A stretch of DNA of 20,904 nt. Origin: a virus. This document shows, piece after piece, positions 15,000 to 20,904 of this stretch. The notes under the pieces were generated by a model that saw nothing but the letters and a program-made list of their open reading frames with translations, was not told where the DNA came from and did no database searches. Within the stretch, counting starts at the first letter, position 1. Every line of letters starts with the position of its first letter. The stretch spans positions 1 to 20,904 of the IMG/VR virus record IMGVR_UViG_3300048115_000193. The stretch is one strand, 5' to 3'. The translations under genes and the position numbers were made by a program.

Positions 15000-15902
15000 C
15001 TAGCCATTAGGGTACATCTTTGTGTATAAGTCAGCTCTTTGCTGTAGAATTTGCTGACGTTTGTTACGTTCACCTATGCTTAGTGCAGATGGATTGCTCA
15101 TTATAAGATCACCATGTTGCGCATCAAGCCCAGCAATTTCTGATCTAATAGCGTGCACAGTTTCGTTAGCAAACCCACTTTGAGGATTATTACCTGATAA
15201 CGGCAATGTGTCACCTGATACTTCTGAGATACGACTAAACAACTTTAATACAGCAGGATGATTAGCTATAACACCGCTAGTTTCTACCAAGTCTTTTAGC
15301 TCTGGAATTTCACTAGACAGTGCACTGTATGCTTCATTTGCTTGACGTAGTTTAACATCGTAATCTTCTCCCCACTCTGTTTTAAGAGCAGTGCGGTATT
15401 GGTTAACTTCTTCTTGCTGAGACTCTAACTCTAAGTTACTTCCCTCCATTCCCATTTTAATATATTGCTCGTGCAACATATTAAACTGTTGTTGAGTTAA
15501 ACCCATTTGACCTGCAAAGTCTACAAGTTCTTGTTCAACTTCTTCTGGTAGCTCAGGCATTTCTTCTATACCTTCGATTCCTTCAGGTATAGCGTACTCG
15601 TCATTTTCTGGACGTAGTTGACTATAAAACTCGTTATAGTCTTTTTCAGTCCAATCTTCTTGAGGTGCTTGTAATCTTTTTGCACCTAACGCTTTTTGTG
15701 CGTTGACTAGTTGATCAGCTAAGGACTCAAACGACTTCGTATTCGAAATCGTTTCGTTACCTTTTAAGTGATCAGGTAGTTGTTCTAAAAAACTTGAATA
15801 CGGATTACTATCCGAAACAGCTTCTTGTGGTTGACCAGTAGAAATATCAGAGCCTAAAGCTCCTGATGGTTCTTCTGTTGTATTAACTTCTTCTTCAGAC
15901 AT
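15000..15902 (-). CDS. Capsid assembly scaffold protein
   Basis: The protein has 300 residues, is acidic (Glu- and Gln-rich) and almost wholly helical or disordered, as expected for a T7 gp9-type scaffold (307 aa). It lies between the portal block and the capsid gene, the standard place. Visible parts: a disordered acidic N-terminus, a SFESLADQLVNAQKALG segment, a Glu-rich middle (EEMPELPEEVEQELVDFAGQ), a helical QFNMLHEQYIKMGM, and GEDYDVKLRQANEA, a motif common in these scaffolds. The C-terminus (RQQILQQRADLYTKMYPNG) is basic compared with the rest and may contact the shell. It would guide shell assembly and leave before DNA fills the head. The start overlaps the upstream Bbp19-like gene by 8 bases, preceded by a purine-rich AGAAGAAGAAAA tract. 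Confidence 0.85.
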   Translation of the reverse strand: MSEEEVNTTEEPSGALGSDISTGQPQEAVSDSNPYSSFLEQLPDHLKGNETISNTKSFESLADQLVNAQKALGAKRLQAPQEDWTEKDYNEFYSQLRPENDEYAIPEGIEGIEEMPELPEEVEQELVDFAGQMGLTQQQFNMLHEQYIKMGMEGSNLELESQQEEVNQYRTALKTEWGEDYDVKLRQANEAYSALSSEIPELKDLVETSGVIANHPAVLKLFSRISEVSGDTLPLSGNNPQSGFANETVHAIRSEIAGLDAQHGDLIMSNPSALSIGERNKRQQILQQRADLYTKMYPNG

Positions 15903-16164
15903 TGTTTTCTTCTTCTATTTTATTTATTATTGTTTGTGGATCGTCTTGACCCAACAAAGACAAAAAACTCATGGCTAAGCGTCTACGTCCCTCACATTCC
16001 CTCAGCTTGTCTACATCACTGTGAAACACAGGTTTTGTAACGTGGCATTCTCTGAGTAGAACTTTAAAAAATCTTTGACCTGGAAGTGTTTCTAATATAG
16101 ACAGCAGGTCTTCCTTAAGCTTCTTTTTTTCACGAAGCTTGTTAATAGTGTTCATTTTATCCAT
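15895..16164 (-). CDS. Bbp19-like small phage protein
   Basis: This 89-residue protein has a basic helical N-terminus (NKLREKKKLKEDLLSIL), then LPGQRFFKVLLRECHV, a short spacer, and CEGRRRLAMSFLSLL followed by DDP. The order GR/QRF-x-x-x-LL-x-x-C and then EGRR with a hydrophobic helix is the pattern I know from the Bbp19-like family found next to portal and scaffold genes in many podoviruses. Its role is not established; the position suggests head or connector assembly. It directly follows the portal gene (TAA-ATG) and its Glu-rich last codons form part of the purine tract before the scaffold start. A second ATG three codons in is an alternative start. Confidence 0.75.
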   Translation of the reverse strand: MDKMNTINKLREKKKLKEDLLSILETLPGQRFFKVLLRECHVTKPVFHSDVDKLRECEGRRRLAMSFLSLLGQDDPQTIINKIEEENNV

Positions 16165-17790
16165 TTATATGTTCAGTAAACCGCCAATACCTTCAGGGTC
16201 AGCTTGTTTAGCTTGAGCTATATCTTTAATAGCTCCTGACACTTGTGGTGCAGCTTGCATTTGTTGCATTTGTTGTTGTTGCTCAGCTTGCTCAGATTTC
16301 ATAGCTTCTAACTCCTCAGATGACTTAACAACTGCAGGGTCTATGTTACGATACTTAGCGTAGCTTTCAAAAAGTTTTTGCTCATTCAATGCTTGCATAA
16401 CCTCAGGCTGTACTTGTGCTAACGGTGCGATGTCTTTCATAAACGCACTTATATCAGCTAACCTAGTAGCAAACTGTGATTGTGCACTTGGACTAGAGTA
16501 AGAAATCTCAAGAGATGCACCATCTAGTGATGACGGCTTCTCAGGTAATTGATCTTGTCTAGCTAACAACTCAAATGTTGCTTCAATAGCAGGGCTTAAA
16601 TACTCGGACTCCATTCTGTTCAGTAGCGGTGCTAACTGATTTAACATCTGTCCACGTGTGTCTTGTATCTCTAGTACAGACTGTCTTTCTTTCTTCTCTT
16701 GTCTAATAATCTGATCAACAAAGAAAGCACGATTTACTGACTCACGATACATGCGAATCATCTCCATTACATACTGTGGCTGATTGCCAGCCATAATAGG
16801 TGATGGCTTCTCACTGCCTGGCTCATGGAACATAATCTGTCTAGAGCCATACTTCATCGGAAGCATAATACTATCTTCTTCAGCAGTAAGTGTAGGGAAA
16901 TTCAAATACTCAGCAGAAGTCAACGCTTCTTTCACCATCTTGTTAAGTGCACGTATCTGTGACAAACAAGAGAATGCTGGTCCACGTCCATAAACTTCAT
17001 CAGCAAGTTTAGACCAACGTGGTACTAAAAATGTAAAATAACTTGAGCCGCTTTCTAGAATGGGCTCAGGCATTTTAGGGCACCAGTATGTCACTGTATA
17101 CTTACGGCCCTTTCCTATACGGCTACCTTTTTTAGCCGCTTTATCCGTGTTCGGATAAATGGAATAAATTAACTCGTACTTACTATGAACAGAATCATTC
17201 GGATTAAAACCACGCTTGTCTTCTATTCCAGGGAAAGCCTGCATTAGTTGACGTGCTGTTTTATAACAACGATAGTGAACTGTATCTACTGTTCCATACT
17301 GATCTGTGTCAAAAAACACATCAGATAAAGGACGAGATCTAAAATTAATAACACCATCCACTTCAGAAATCTGAACTGGCGATGTGCCGTACGCACCAAT
17401 ATCTAGAAAACATTCGTGCGATGCAGAATAGAATTGAGACTGTGGTAGAGAAAACTCATGAAAAAGCCTGTCTTCACAGCCCTGTAGGAATGTCAACTCT
17501 TCTGGAGTTAACGACCCTTGAGGTCTGTTCTGCACTCTAAGATAAAACCATCTATCAGATTTAGGAATTAAATTAGATGCAAGTCCGTTTGCAAACATCT
17601 GATTACACCACACAGCTGTATCATCGTACAACTCTTTAGACCCATCGTCTTGTTTAGTTGTATGACCGTGATCAAACTTATTTGAATTAGGACGCACATA
17701 CTTTTGCGAATCCTTAAACATGCTGTCAAGATTAGATCTTAACAGCTTAAGTTCTTCATAACGTTGAGCTAGTGCAGTTAAACCACTCAT
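16165..17790 (-). CDS. Portal protein (T7-type head-tail connector)
   Basis: At 541 residues this matches T7 gp8 (536 aa). Characteristic parts: N-terminal helix with RYEELKLLRSN, then DSQKYVRPNSNKF (about 27-39), LYDDTAVWCNQMFANGL, SNLIPKSDRWFYL (72-84), and the conserved VPRWSKLADEVYGRGP (about 256-271), followed by the long helical LNKMVKEAL. The C-terminus is Gln- and Met-rich (AEQQQQMQQMQ) and likely a flexible barrel extension. Twelve copies form the ring through which terminase packages DNA and onto which the tail adaptor docks. Its ATG overlaps the stop of the polyproline gene (ATGA). The call is firm. Confidence 0.92.
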   Translation of the reverse strand: MSGLTALAQRYEELKLLRSNLDSMFKDSQKYVRPNSNKFDHGHTTKQDDGSKELYDDTAVWCNQMFANGLASNLIPKSDRWFYLRVQNRPQGSLTPEELTFLQGCEDRLFHEFSLPQSQFYSASHECFLDIGAYGTSPVQISEVDGVINFRSRPLSDVFFDTDQYGTVDTVHYRCYKTARQLMQAFPGIEDKRGFNPNDSVHSKYELIYSIYPNTDKAAKKGSRIGKGRKYTVTYWCPKMPEPILESGSSYFTFLVPRWSKLADEVYGRGPAFSCLSQIRALNKMVKEALTSAEYLNFPTLTAEEDSIMLPMKYGSRQIMFHEPGSEKPSPIMAGNQPQYVMEMIRMYRESVNRAFFVDQIIRQEKKERQSVLEIQDTRGQMLNQLAPLLNRMESEYLSPAIEATFELLARQDQLPEKPSSLDGASLEISYSSPSAQSQFATRLADISAFMKDIAPLAQVQPEVMQALNEQKLFESYAKYRNIDPAVVKSSEELEAMKSEQAEQQQQMQQMQAAPQVSGAIKDIAQAKQADPEGIGGLLNI

Positions 17791-18017
17791 TTATATAAAC
17801 CAGAGCCAGAGCCTAGCTTGCTTGCAGTCTTCTGGACAGCGCTTCGTCTAGACCCAGGTGCTCCAAACATACGTCCAAAAATTTGTGAAAACGATACCGC
17901 TCTACTTGGAGCTTTTGCACGAGCAATTCCTCTACGTGCTGTAGGAGCAGGAGGAGGAGGTGGCGCTGCAGGAGGCGGTGGTGGCGGTGGAGGCGGCGGC
18001 AATTTAGGTGTTTTCAT
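17787..18017 (-). CDS. Polyproline-tract basic protein, function unknown
   Basis: The protein has 76 residues, starting MKTPKL and then ten consecutive prolines, two alanines and five more prolines, followed by a basic segment (TARRGIARAKAPSRAV) and a Gly- and Ser-rich end. Ten prolines in a row would stall ribosomes without elongation factor P, so its output may depend on that host factor. It overlaps the upstream gene by 14 bases and its stop overlaps the portal ATG (ATGA), so ribosomes that finish here may restart on the portal. The overlap pattern and the lack of stops in GC-rich triplet repeat DNA argue for a real gene. It may be a minor head protein or serve to set portal translation; both are guesses. 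Confidence 0.65.
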   Translation of the reverse strand: MKTPKLPPPPPPPPPPAAPPPPPAPTARRGIARAKAPSRAVSFSQIFGRMFGAPGSRRSAVQKTASKLGSGSGLYK

Positions 18018-18387
18018 AATATCTAGATATTCTTACTAAGTTATCCCATTTGTACATTTTGGGCTTATCCATATTGTGATATCGACAAAAGCTGACTCTG
18101 TCAAGTCGAAACGGAGCAAGTTCTAAAAACATGCGTATTGTTTTTTCAGATTGTCTGTGTGAAGCATATCCTACATCCCAATACTTTCCTTCCTCATCTT
18201 CTAACACTTCACCGAATAATATATAGTCTTTACTCATGAACACATACTTATCTGCATTCTCAGTGTTTATATACTCATCCACTAAAGTCCAAAAGTTTAA
18301 GCCTCTTGTATTGTACAAGCACACAGCCTCTTCAACTAAAGTAAGCCTGTGATACTCACCAACTAATTCCTGGGACTTCGTACTCAT
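18004..18387 (-). CDS. Protein between terminase and portal, possible T7 gp13-like or acetyltransferase-fold protein
   Basis: I chose ATG 18387-18385 (127 residues, MSTKSQELVGEYHRL); the longer frame begins with a TTG at 18408. The protein has an alpha-beta pattern with FMSKDYILFGEVLED, YWDVGYASHRQSEKTIRMFLELAPF and RVSFCRYHNMDKPKMYKWDNLVRI. A final R-V-x-x-x-R-x-x-x-x-x-x-Y-x-W/T-x-x-L-x-R-like ending is, from memory, common in T7 gp13-like and GNAT-fold small proteins encoded near terminase or portal in podoviruses. No acetyl-CoA binding signature (R/Q-x-x-G-x-G/A) is visible, so enzymatic activity is doubtful. It overlaps the terminase gene by 32 bases and the polyproline gene by 14. Confidence 0.6.
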   Translation of the reverse strand: MSTKSQELVGEYHRLTLVEEAVCLYNTRGLNFWTLVDEYINTENADKYVFMSKDYILFGEVLEDEEGKYWDVGYASHRQSEKTIRMFLELAPFRLDRVSFCRYHNMDKPKMYKWDNLVRISRYYENT

Positions 18388-19669
18388 ACTTCGGTGCCTT
18401 CTTATCAAGTTTCGGTTGCTTCAATGCGACCGCTAATGTTCTAAATGCATCAGCTCCATGAGAGTTCGCATCATGGACCGGTGTCTTTCTAAAGACGCCG
18501 CGCGATGTATCAAATTCTTTATGGTAACCTTTGAGTGCTTCAAGGCCTTGGTAGCATTCATTCTTGCTAATCCAACACTTAGGTAGTAATGCACGGACCG
18601 CTTCAATGCCGTCAACGACTGGTATCTTTCGTACTGTTGTAAACTTAAGTCCCATACTCCGTGCTATCTCTAACCTACTCTTACCTGTTCCAAGCTCTCG
18701 CACTTTAATATCATGCGGTGCGTAATGCTTACCATAAACAACATCTTTCTGTACTGCCCACCTCTGTAGCTCACGAGCATAGTGTGGTAACCCCTCTCCA
18801 CTGTTCTCATAGTAATTAACTACACGTATCTCATTATTAAAAAGCTGTACAAACCATATAGTCGTAGCGTCATCCATACCCAAGTCCCACGCAGTGTGCA
18901 CTGGCAGGTTAGGCTCTACCTGTATAGTATCTACGATACGCTTTTCTCTGTAAAGTTTATTTATCTGTTCTCCGTAGTACGCTCCTTCTACTGGTACTTT
19001 AAATGAACACATGTACTCCGATTGGAATCGTGCCTCATTGTTTAACTCTTCTCTAGCTTTACGAAGATCATCTGGTGATATAGCCTTAGTATCTTTAACA
19101 GTCAGATGACTACTGTACCATTTACCATCACTCTGAGCTTTTAAGAGAACCTTGTAGAAATGGTTCTCGCCGCGCGGCGTTCCGTTGAATAACGCCCACC
19201 CACCATTCTCGGCTAGGATGGGGTTAATCAACTGCCACGCACTCGGATCTGATATACTATACTCTGAAAATACACAGCCTACAGGATTCGCACCCACCAT
19301 CTTATCAGGATCATCCGACCCCATCAACTGTATGATGCTGCCGTTCTTAAGATGGATACGCATCTCCTGCTCACTCTTTTTCTCTACTAGCTCCTTTGGG
19401 AAGTAGTTAATAAATTTCTTACCCTCACCAGTCATACCATTCCAAACAATACGACGCGCTTGGTTGGCGTACGGTAACACATACCAATACGTACCCACTC
19501 GCTGCATCGCTTTGATTGCCATGATATTTACACAGGTCAAATCCTTGCCGGCACGTCTATGCCAAGCAACAACAGCACGCAAACCGCGACTGTCCTGTGT
19601 CATGTACTTCAGTAGAGGAAGCTGATATTCTCTCGGCTCCCATCCCTGCGCTGGTATCTGTATGTTCAT
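18356..19669 (-). CDS. terL: Terminase large subunit (packaging ATPase and nuclease)
   Basis: The 437-residue protein carries the parts of a viral packaging motor in order. An adenine-binding-like Q is in EPREYQLPLL (near residue 16); Walker A is WHRRAGKD (36-43); Walker B is VFSEYS with E136 as the likely catalytic carboxylate; the coupling motif is FNGTPRG (161-167). The nuclease domain starts at AWDLGMDD (260-267, D262) and ends with HDANSHGADAFR (399-410, D400 and D407). It drives DNA into the head through the portal and cuts the concatemer. The C-terminal tail after the nuclease is short. The start overlaps the stop of the preceding acidic gene (ATGA) and is preceded by a purine-rich GAAGAAGAAGA tract. 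The firm motif set makes this a certain call. Confidence 0.96.
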   Translation of the reverse strand: MNIQIPAQGWEPREYQLPLLKYMTQDSRGLRAVVAWHRRAGKDLTCVNIMAIKAMQRVGTYWYVLPYANQARRIVWNGMTGEGKKFINYFPKELVEKKSEQEMRIHLKNGSIIQLMGSDDPDKMVGANPVGCVFSEYSISDPSAWQLINPILAENGGWALFNGTPRGENHFYKVLLKAQSDGKWYSSHLTVKDTKAISPDDLRKAREELNNEARFQSEYMCSFKVPVEGAYYGEQINKLYREKRIVDTIQVEPNLPVHTAWDLGMDDATTIWFVQLFNNEIRVVNYYENSGEGLPHYARELQRWAVQKDVVYGKHYAPHDIKVRELGTGKSRLEIARSMGLKFTTVRKIPVVDGIEAVRALLPKCWISKNECYQGLEALKGYHKEFDTSRGVFRKTPVHDANSHGADAFRTLAVALKQPKLDKKAPKYEYEVPGISW

Positions 19670-19902
19670 TCTTCTTCTTCGTCGACCTCAGCATCCTCCC
19701 AGATTATATCTAGTTGAGCGCCTTTGCTCTCCATATCCTTGTGGGCTTCTACTAAAAGCATCCGTCCTACTCGGTGGTTAGCATAGTCATAAAATAAATC
19801 GCCGTCATCGTCAACTACAATAAACATGTAATTTGTAAAGTGCTCTCCGAGCTGCGCCCTTACATTGTCAAAGACTGGGTCGTGATCTTCACTAATCGCC
19901 AT
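19666..19902 (-). CDS. Acidic 78-aa protein between the two terminase genes
   Basis: The protein has 78 residues. Its centre, HFTNYMFIVVDDDGDLFYDYANHRVGRMLLVEA, is a compact alpha-beta region and its end is strongly acidic (WEDAEVDEEEE). I recall similar short proteins lodged near terminase genes in marine podoviruses, without known function. It overlaps the small terminase gene by 11 bases and the large terminase start by four (ATGA), so it is coupled to both and may work with packaging. The acidic C-terminus is encoded by GAA codons that also make a purine tract just before the large terminase ATG. Confidence 0.75.
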   Translation of the reverse strand: MAISEDHDPVFDNVRAQLGEHFTNYMFIVVDDDGDLFYDYANHRVGRMLLVEAHKDMESKGAQLDIIWEDAEVDEEEE

Positions 19903-20422
19903 GTTTATCTTGATCGCTTAAAAATTCTTCGTAATCATCTTCGGTAACATTAACTATGTCGTCCTTTATAACCTTACTGTAGTCAACTGTCAAGATCTTC
20001 ATCTCACCTTGTACGGTCGCTTGGACGTCAACACTCTTTAGCTTCGGCTGGGTAAAGCTCGCCAGCTCCTTCCAAATCGCAATCTTGTCAGCTTTCTTTA
20101 TATCAGGGTCCTCCGTAAACTGTAGGAGCTCTTCAATTGGATTGACCCCACGCTCTGCGAATAACGCAAGTAGTGCCTTCCTTTGTTCCGCAGGCGTAGG
20201 GGCTTTGGACATAGTATCCAAAAATTGTTTCTTTATATCCAACTCCTCTTCTACGGTTGCCAGCTCCTTCTGGGCTTGCTTCATATCAACCTCGGCTTTC
20301 ATCTTCTTACGATGACACCGTGATCGCTTAGCTGCTTGCTGCTTAATCACCTGTTTGGGCTTACCTGCCTCATAGGTTCTTCCGTCTGGTTTCTTATCTG
20401 GCACTATGTATCTTATGAACAT
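19892..20422 (-). CDS. terS: Terminase small subunit
   Basis: This protein directly precedes the terminase genes and has the usual layout of a small subunit: a basic N-terminal part (KPKQVIKQQAAKRSRCHRKKMKAE), a long coiled helix (QKELATVEEELDIKK), a helical oligomerization-like region GVNPIEELLQFTEDPDIKKADKIAIWKELASFTQPKLKSV, and an acidic tail. The segment NPIEELLQ followed by KELASFTQPKLKSV is typical of small terminases in marine podoviruses, from memory. It would bind the packaging site on the DNA and recruit the large subunit. I chose ATG 20422-20420 (176 residues). The longer frame starts with TTG at 20440, which is better read as the -35 box of a promoter. GTG at 20404 or ATG 20302 are alternatives if that promoter is the true one. 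No good Shine-Dalgarno decides the start. Confidence 0.8.
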   Translation of the reverse strand: MFIRYIVPDKKPDGRTYEAGKPKQVIKQQAAKRSRCHRKKMKAEVDMKQAQKELATVEEELDIKKQFLDTMSKAPTPAEQRKALLALFAERGVNPIEELLQFTEDPDIKKADKIAIWKELASFTQPKLKSVDVQATVQGEMKILTVDYSKVIKDDIVNVTEDDYEEFLSDQDKHGD

Positions 20423-20440
20423 ATATTCATTAAATGTCAA
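20412..20440 (-). promoter_or_regulatory. Sigma70-like promoter at the head of the packaging operon
   Basis: The minus strand has a perfect TTGACA (20440-20435), a 17-base spacer and TAAGAT (20417-20412; four of six to TATAAT). This is close to consensus. The -35 box lies five bases from the first TTCACAC repeat of the array at 20446-20695, so a protein bound there could touch polymerase. Its start site would be near 20405, inside the first codons as drawn for the small terminase, so translation may begin further downstream than its ATG. Confidence 0.55.
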
Positions 20441-20445
20441 GAACC

Positions 20446-20695
20446 GTTCACACTATTCACACCTGGCTCACAGTTTTTACAGGGTAGTGTGAACTATCTA
20501 ATATATAGTAATATCAAGTACTTACGTAATTGTTCACACAATTCACAGTTTATTAGGGTCTATGCAAAGAGATTTACTAATAGGGTAAAAAAAGTGTGAA
20601 TTGTGTGAACAAAGTCATAAGTCGTTGATAAAGGTACCACTTAATAATTCACACCTAGCTAAAAAAAGTGTGAGCTGAGTGTGAATAGTGTGAAC
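20446..20695. repeat. Symmetric array of twelve TTCACAC-type repeats (candidate origin, operator or packaging site)
   Basis: I count twelve copies of TTCACAC or its reverse complement, some with one or two changes. Forward-strand copies start near 20447, 20456, 20467 (CTCACAG), 20533, 20542 (TTCACAG) and 20648. Reverse copies start near 20487, 20594, 20603, 20668, 20679 and 20688. They lie as an inverted arrangement centred at about 20570.5. Bases 20446-20478 match the reverse complement of 20663-20695 at 29 of 33 positions, and 20532-20548 match that of 20594-20610 at 16 of 17. Neighbouring copies are 9 or 11 bases apart. Runs of T or A flank several copies. The stretch 20495-20531 is only about 19% GC. 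The copies resemble DnaA boxes (TTATNCACA): five of twelve differ from it at one position. No gene is visible here. Confidence 0.8.
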
Positions 20696-20904
20696 AGAAT
20701 AGCCATTGTACTGAACCTTTGTGCACTAGTTAGCCTGAATTTTGAAAATTGGATGCCCAGGTAGGGACCCCTTTGTCCGCCGGATCGCAGTTTCCCCCAT
20801 TGGGGGGTGCACTGCTCCTAGTCACGAGGGTCCAAGCCCCCTCCCCATGTAAATCAACCGCACATGCACCTACAGTCTCCACAACCTTCGGTTATGAGAG
20901 CCTG
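20696..20904. other. Gene-free right-end region with GC-rich nested inverted repeats
   Basis: From 20751 to 20904 my hand count gives 92 G or C in 154 bases (60%; 65% in the first 100), far above the AT-rich DNA to the left. No gene is convincing. Inverted repeats are nested: GGACCC (20765-20770) pairs with GGGTCC (20828-20833), and inside this GGA plus GCAGT (20782-20791) pairs with ACTGC plus TCC (20811-20818), capped by CCCCC-ATT-GGGGG (20794-20806). It could be a genome-end or packaging feature, a structured RNA, or foreign DNA. The last bases (AACCTTCGGTT) form a small hairpin too close to the edge to interpret. Confidence 0.55.

Noticed and set aside
20336-20599. An 87-codon plus-strand frame across the repeat array
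   Set aside because: It runs through terS and the repeats; the translation follows the repeat DNA and shows no protein-like pattern.
20603-20620. CRP-like site (TGTGA-N6-TCATA)
   Set aside because: One half-site is imperfect and the other repeats in the array are in tandem at 9 or 11 bases, not the CRP inverted spacing, so the CRP look is probably a by-product of the repeat unit.
20446-20695. CRISPR array
   Set aside because: The repeat units are only seven bases, occur in both orientations and have no uniform unique spacers.
20726-20800. A 24-codon minus-strand frame (starting MGETAIRRTKG) in the GC-rich right end
   Set aside because: Very short, no ribosome binding site or coupled neighbour, overlaps the nested inverted repeats; a chance frame is more likely.
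20860-20904. Possible tRNA or attachment site at the right edge (AACCTTCGGTT and GAGAGCC)
   Set aside because: I tried tRNA arm pairings on both strands and found no consistent T-arm or anticodon arm; the edge cuts the region.

Overview
The window is part of a tailed bacteriophage genome with a short, T7-like (podovirus) tail. It is AT-rich, and every gene I can support lies on the minus strand, so the region reads from right to left as one compact late (packaging, structure and lysis) block of about 20.4 kb. The terminase has a viral large-subunit ATPase-nuclease layout. It is followed by a T7-type head-tail connector, a scaffold, a major capsid protein, the two T7-type tail tubular proteins and a chain of three ejection (internal virion) proteins. 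No RNA polymerase, replication genes, integrase, lysozyme or tail fibre gene is in the window. I cannot fix the host. Small basic Cys-containing peptides and a Bbp19-like gene recall environmental, largely marine, podoviruses, and most genes lack a clear Shine-Dalgarno sequence.

Layout from right to left. 20751-20904: a GC-rich stretch with nested inverted repeats and no gene. 20446-20695: an AT-rich control region with twelve TTCACAC-type repeats arranged as a nearly symmetric 250-bp dyad. 20412-20440: a sigma70-like promoter next to the first repeat, overlapping the start of the small terminase gene. 18356-20422: small terminase, an acidic 78-aa protein and large terminase. 15000-18387: a possible gp13-like protein, a polyproline protein, portal, Bbp19-like protein and scaffold. 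14940-14973: a strong intrinsic terminator. 13705-14826: major capsid gene, followed by another hairpin. 9981-13653: tail tubular proteins A and B. 1785-9981: three ejection proteins, the last a 1613-residue protein with an embedded HExxH metallopeptidase-like motif. 1-1732: two small one-pass membrane proteins, a holin-like protein and a run of short basic proteins joined by stop-start overlaps. Three short genes here (52, 35 and 41 aa) plus one cut by the left edge are easily missed.

How the genes fit together. The terminases package DNA through the portal into a shell built by scaffold and capsid proteins. The tubular proteins form the short tail, and the three large internal proteins are probably injected to form a channel across the cell envelope. 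The membrane proteins at the left are probable lysis functions. Almost all neighbouring genes overlap or abut (ATGA, TAATG, TAAATG), which implies translational coupling. The exceptions are the flanks of the capsid gene, where hairpins sit on both sides.

The most notable new-looking element is the dyad repeat array at 20446-20695. It could be a replication origin, a late-gene control region or a packaging site. Next are the metallopeptidase-like motif inside the ejection protein and the micro-protein cluster at the left end.
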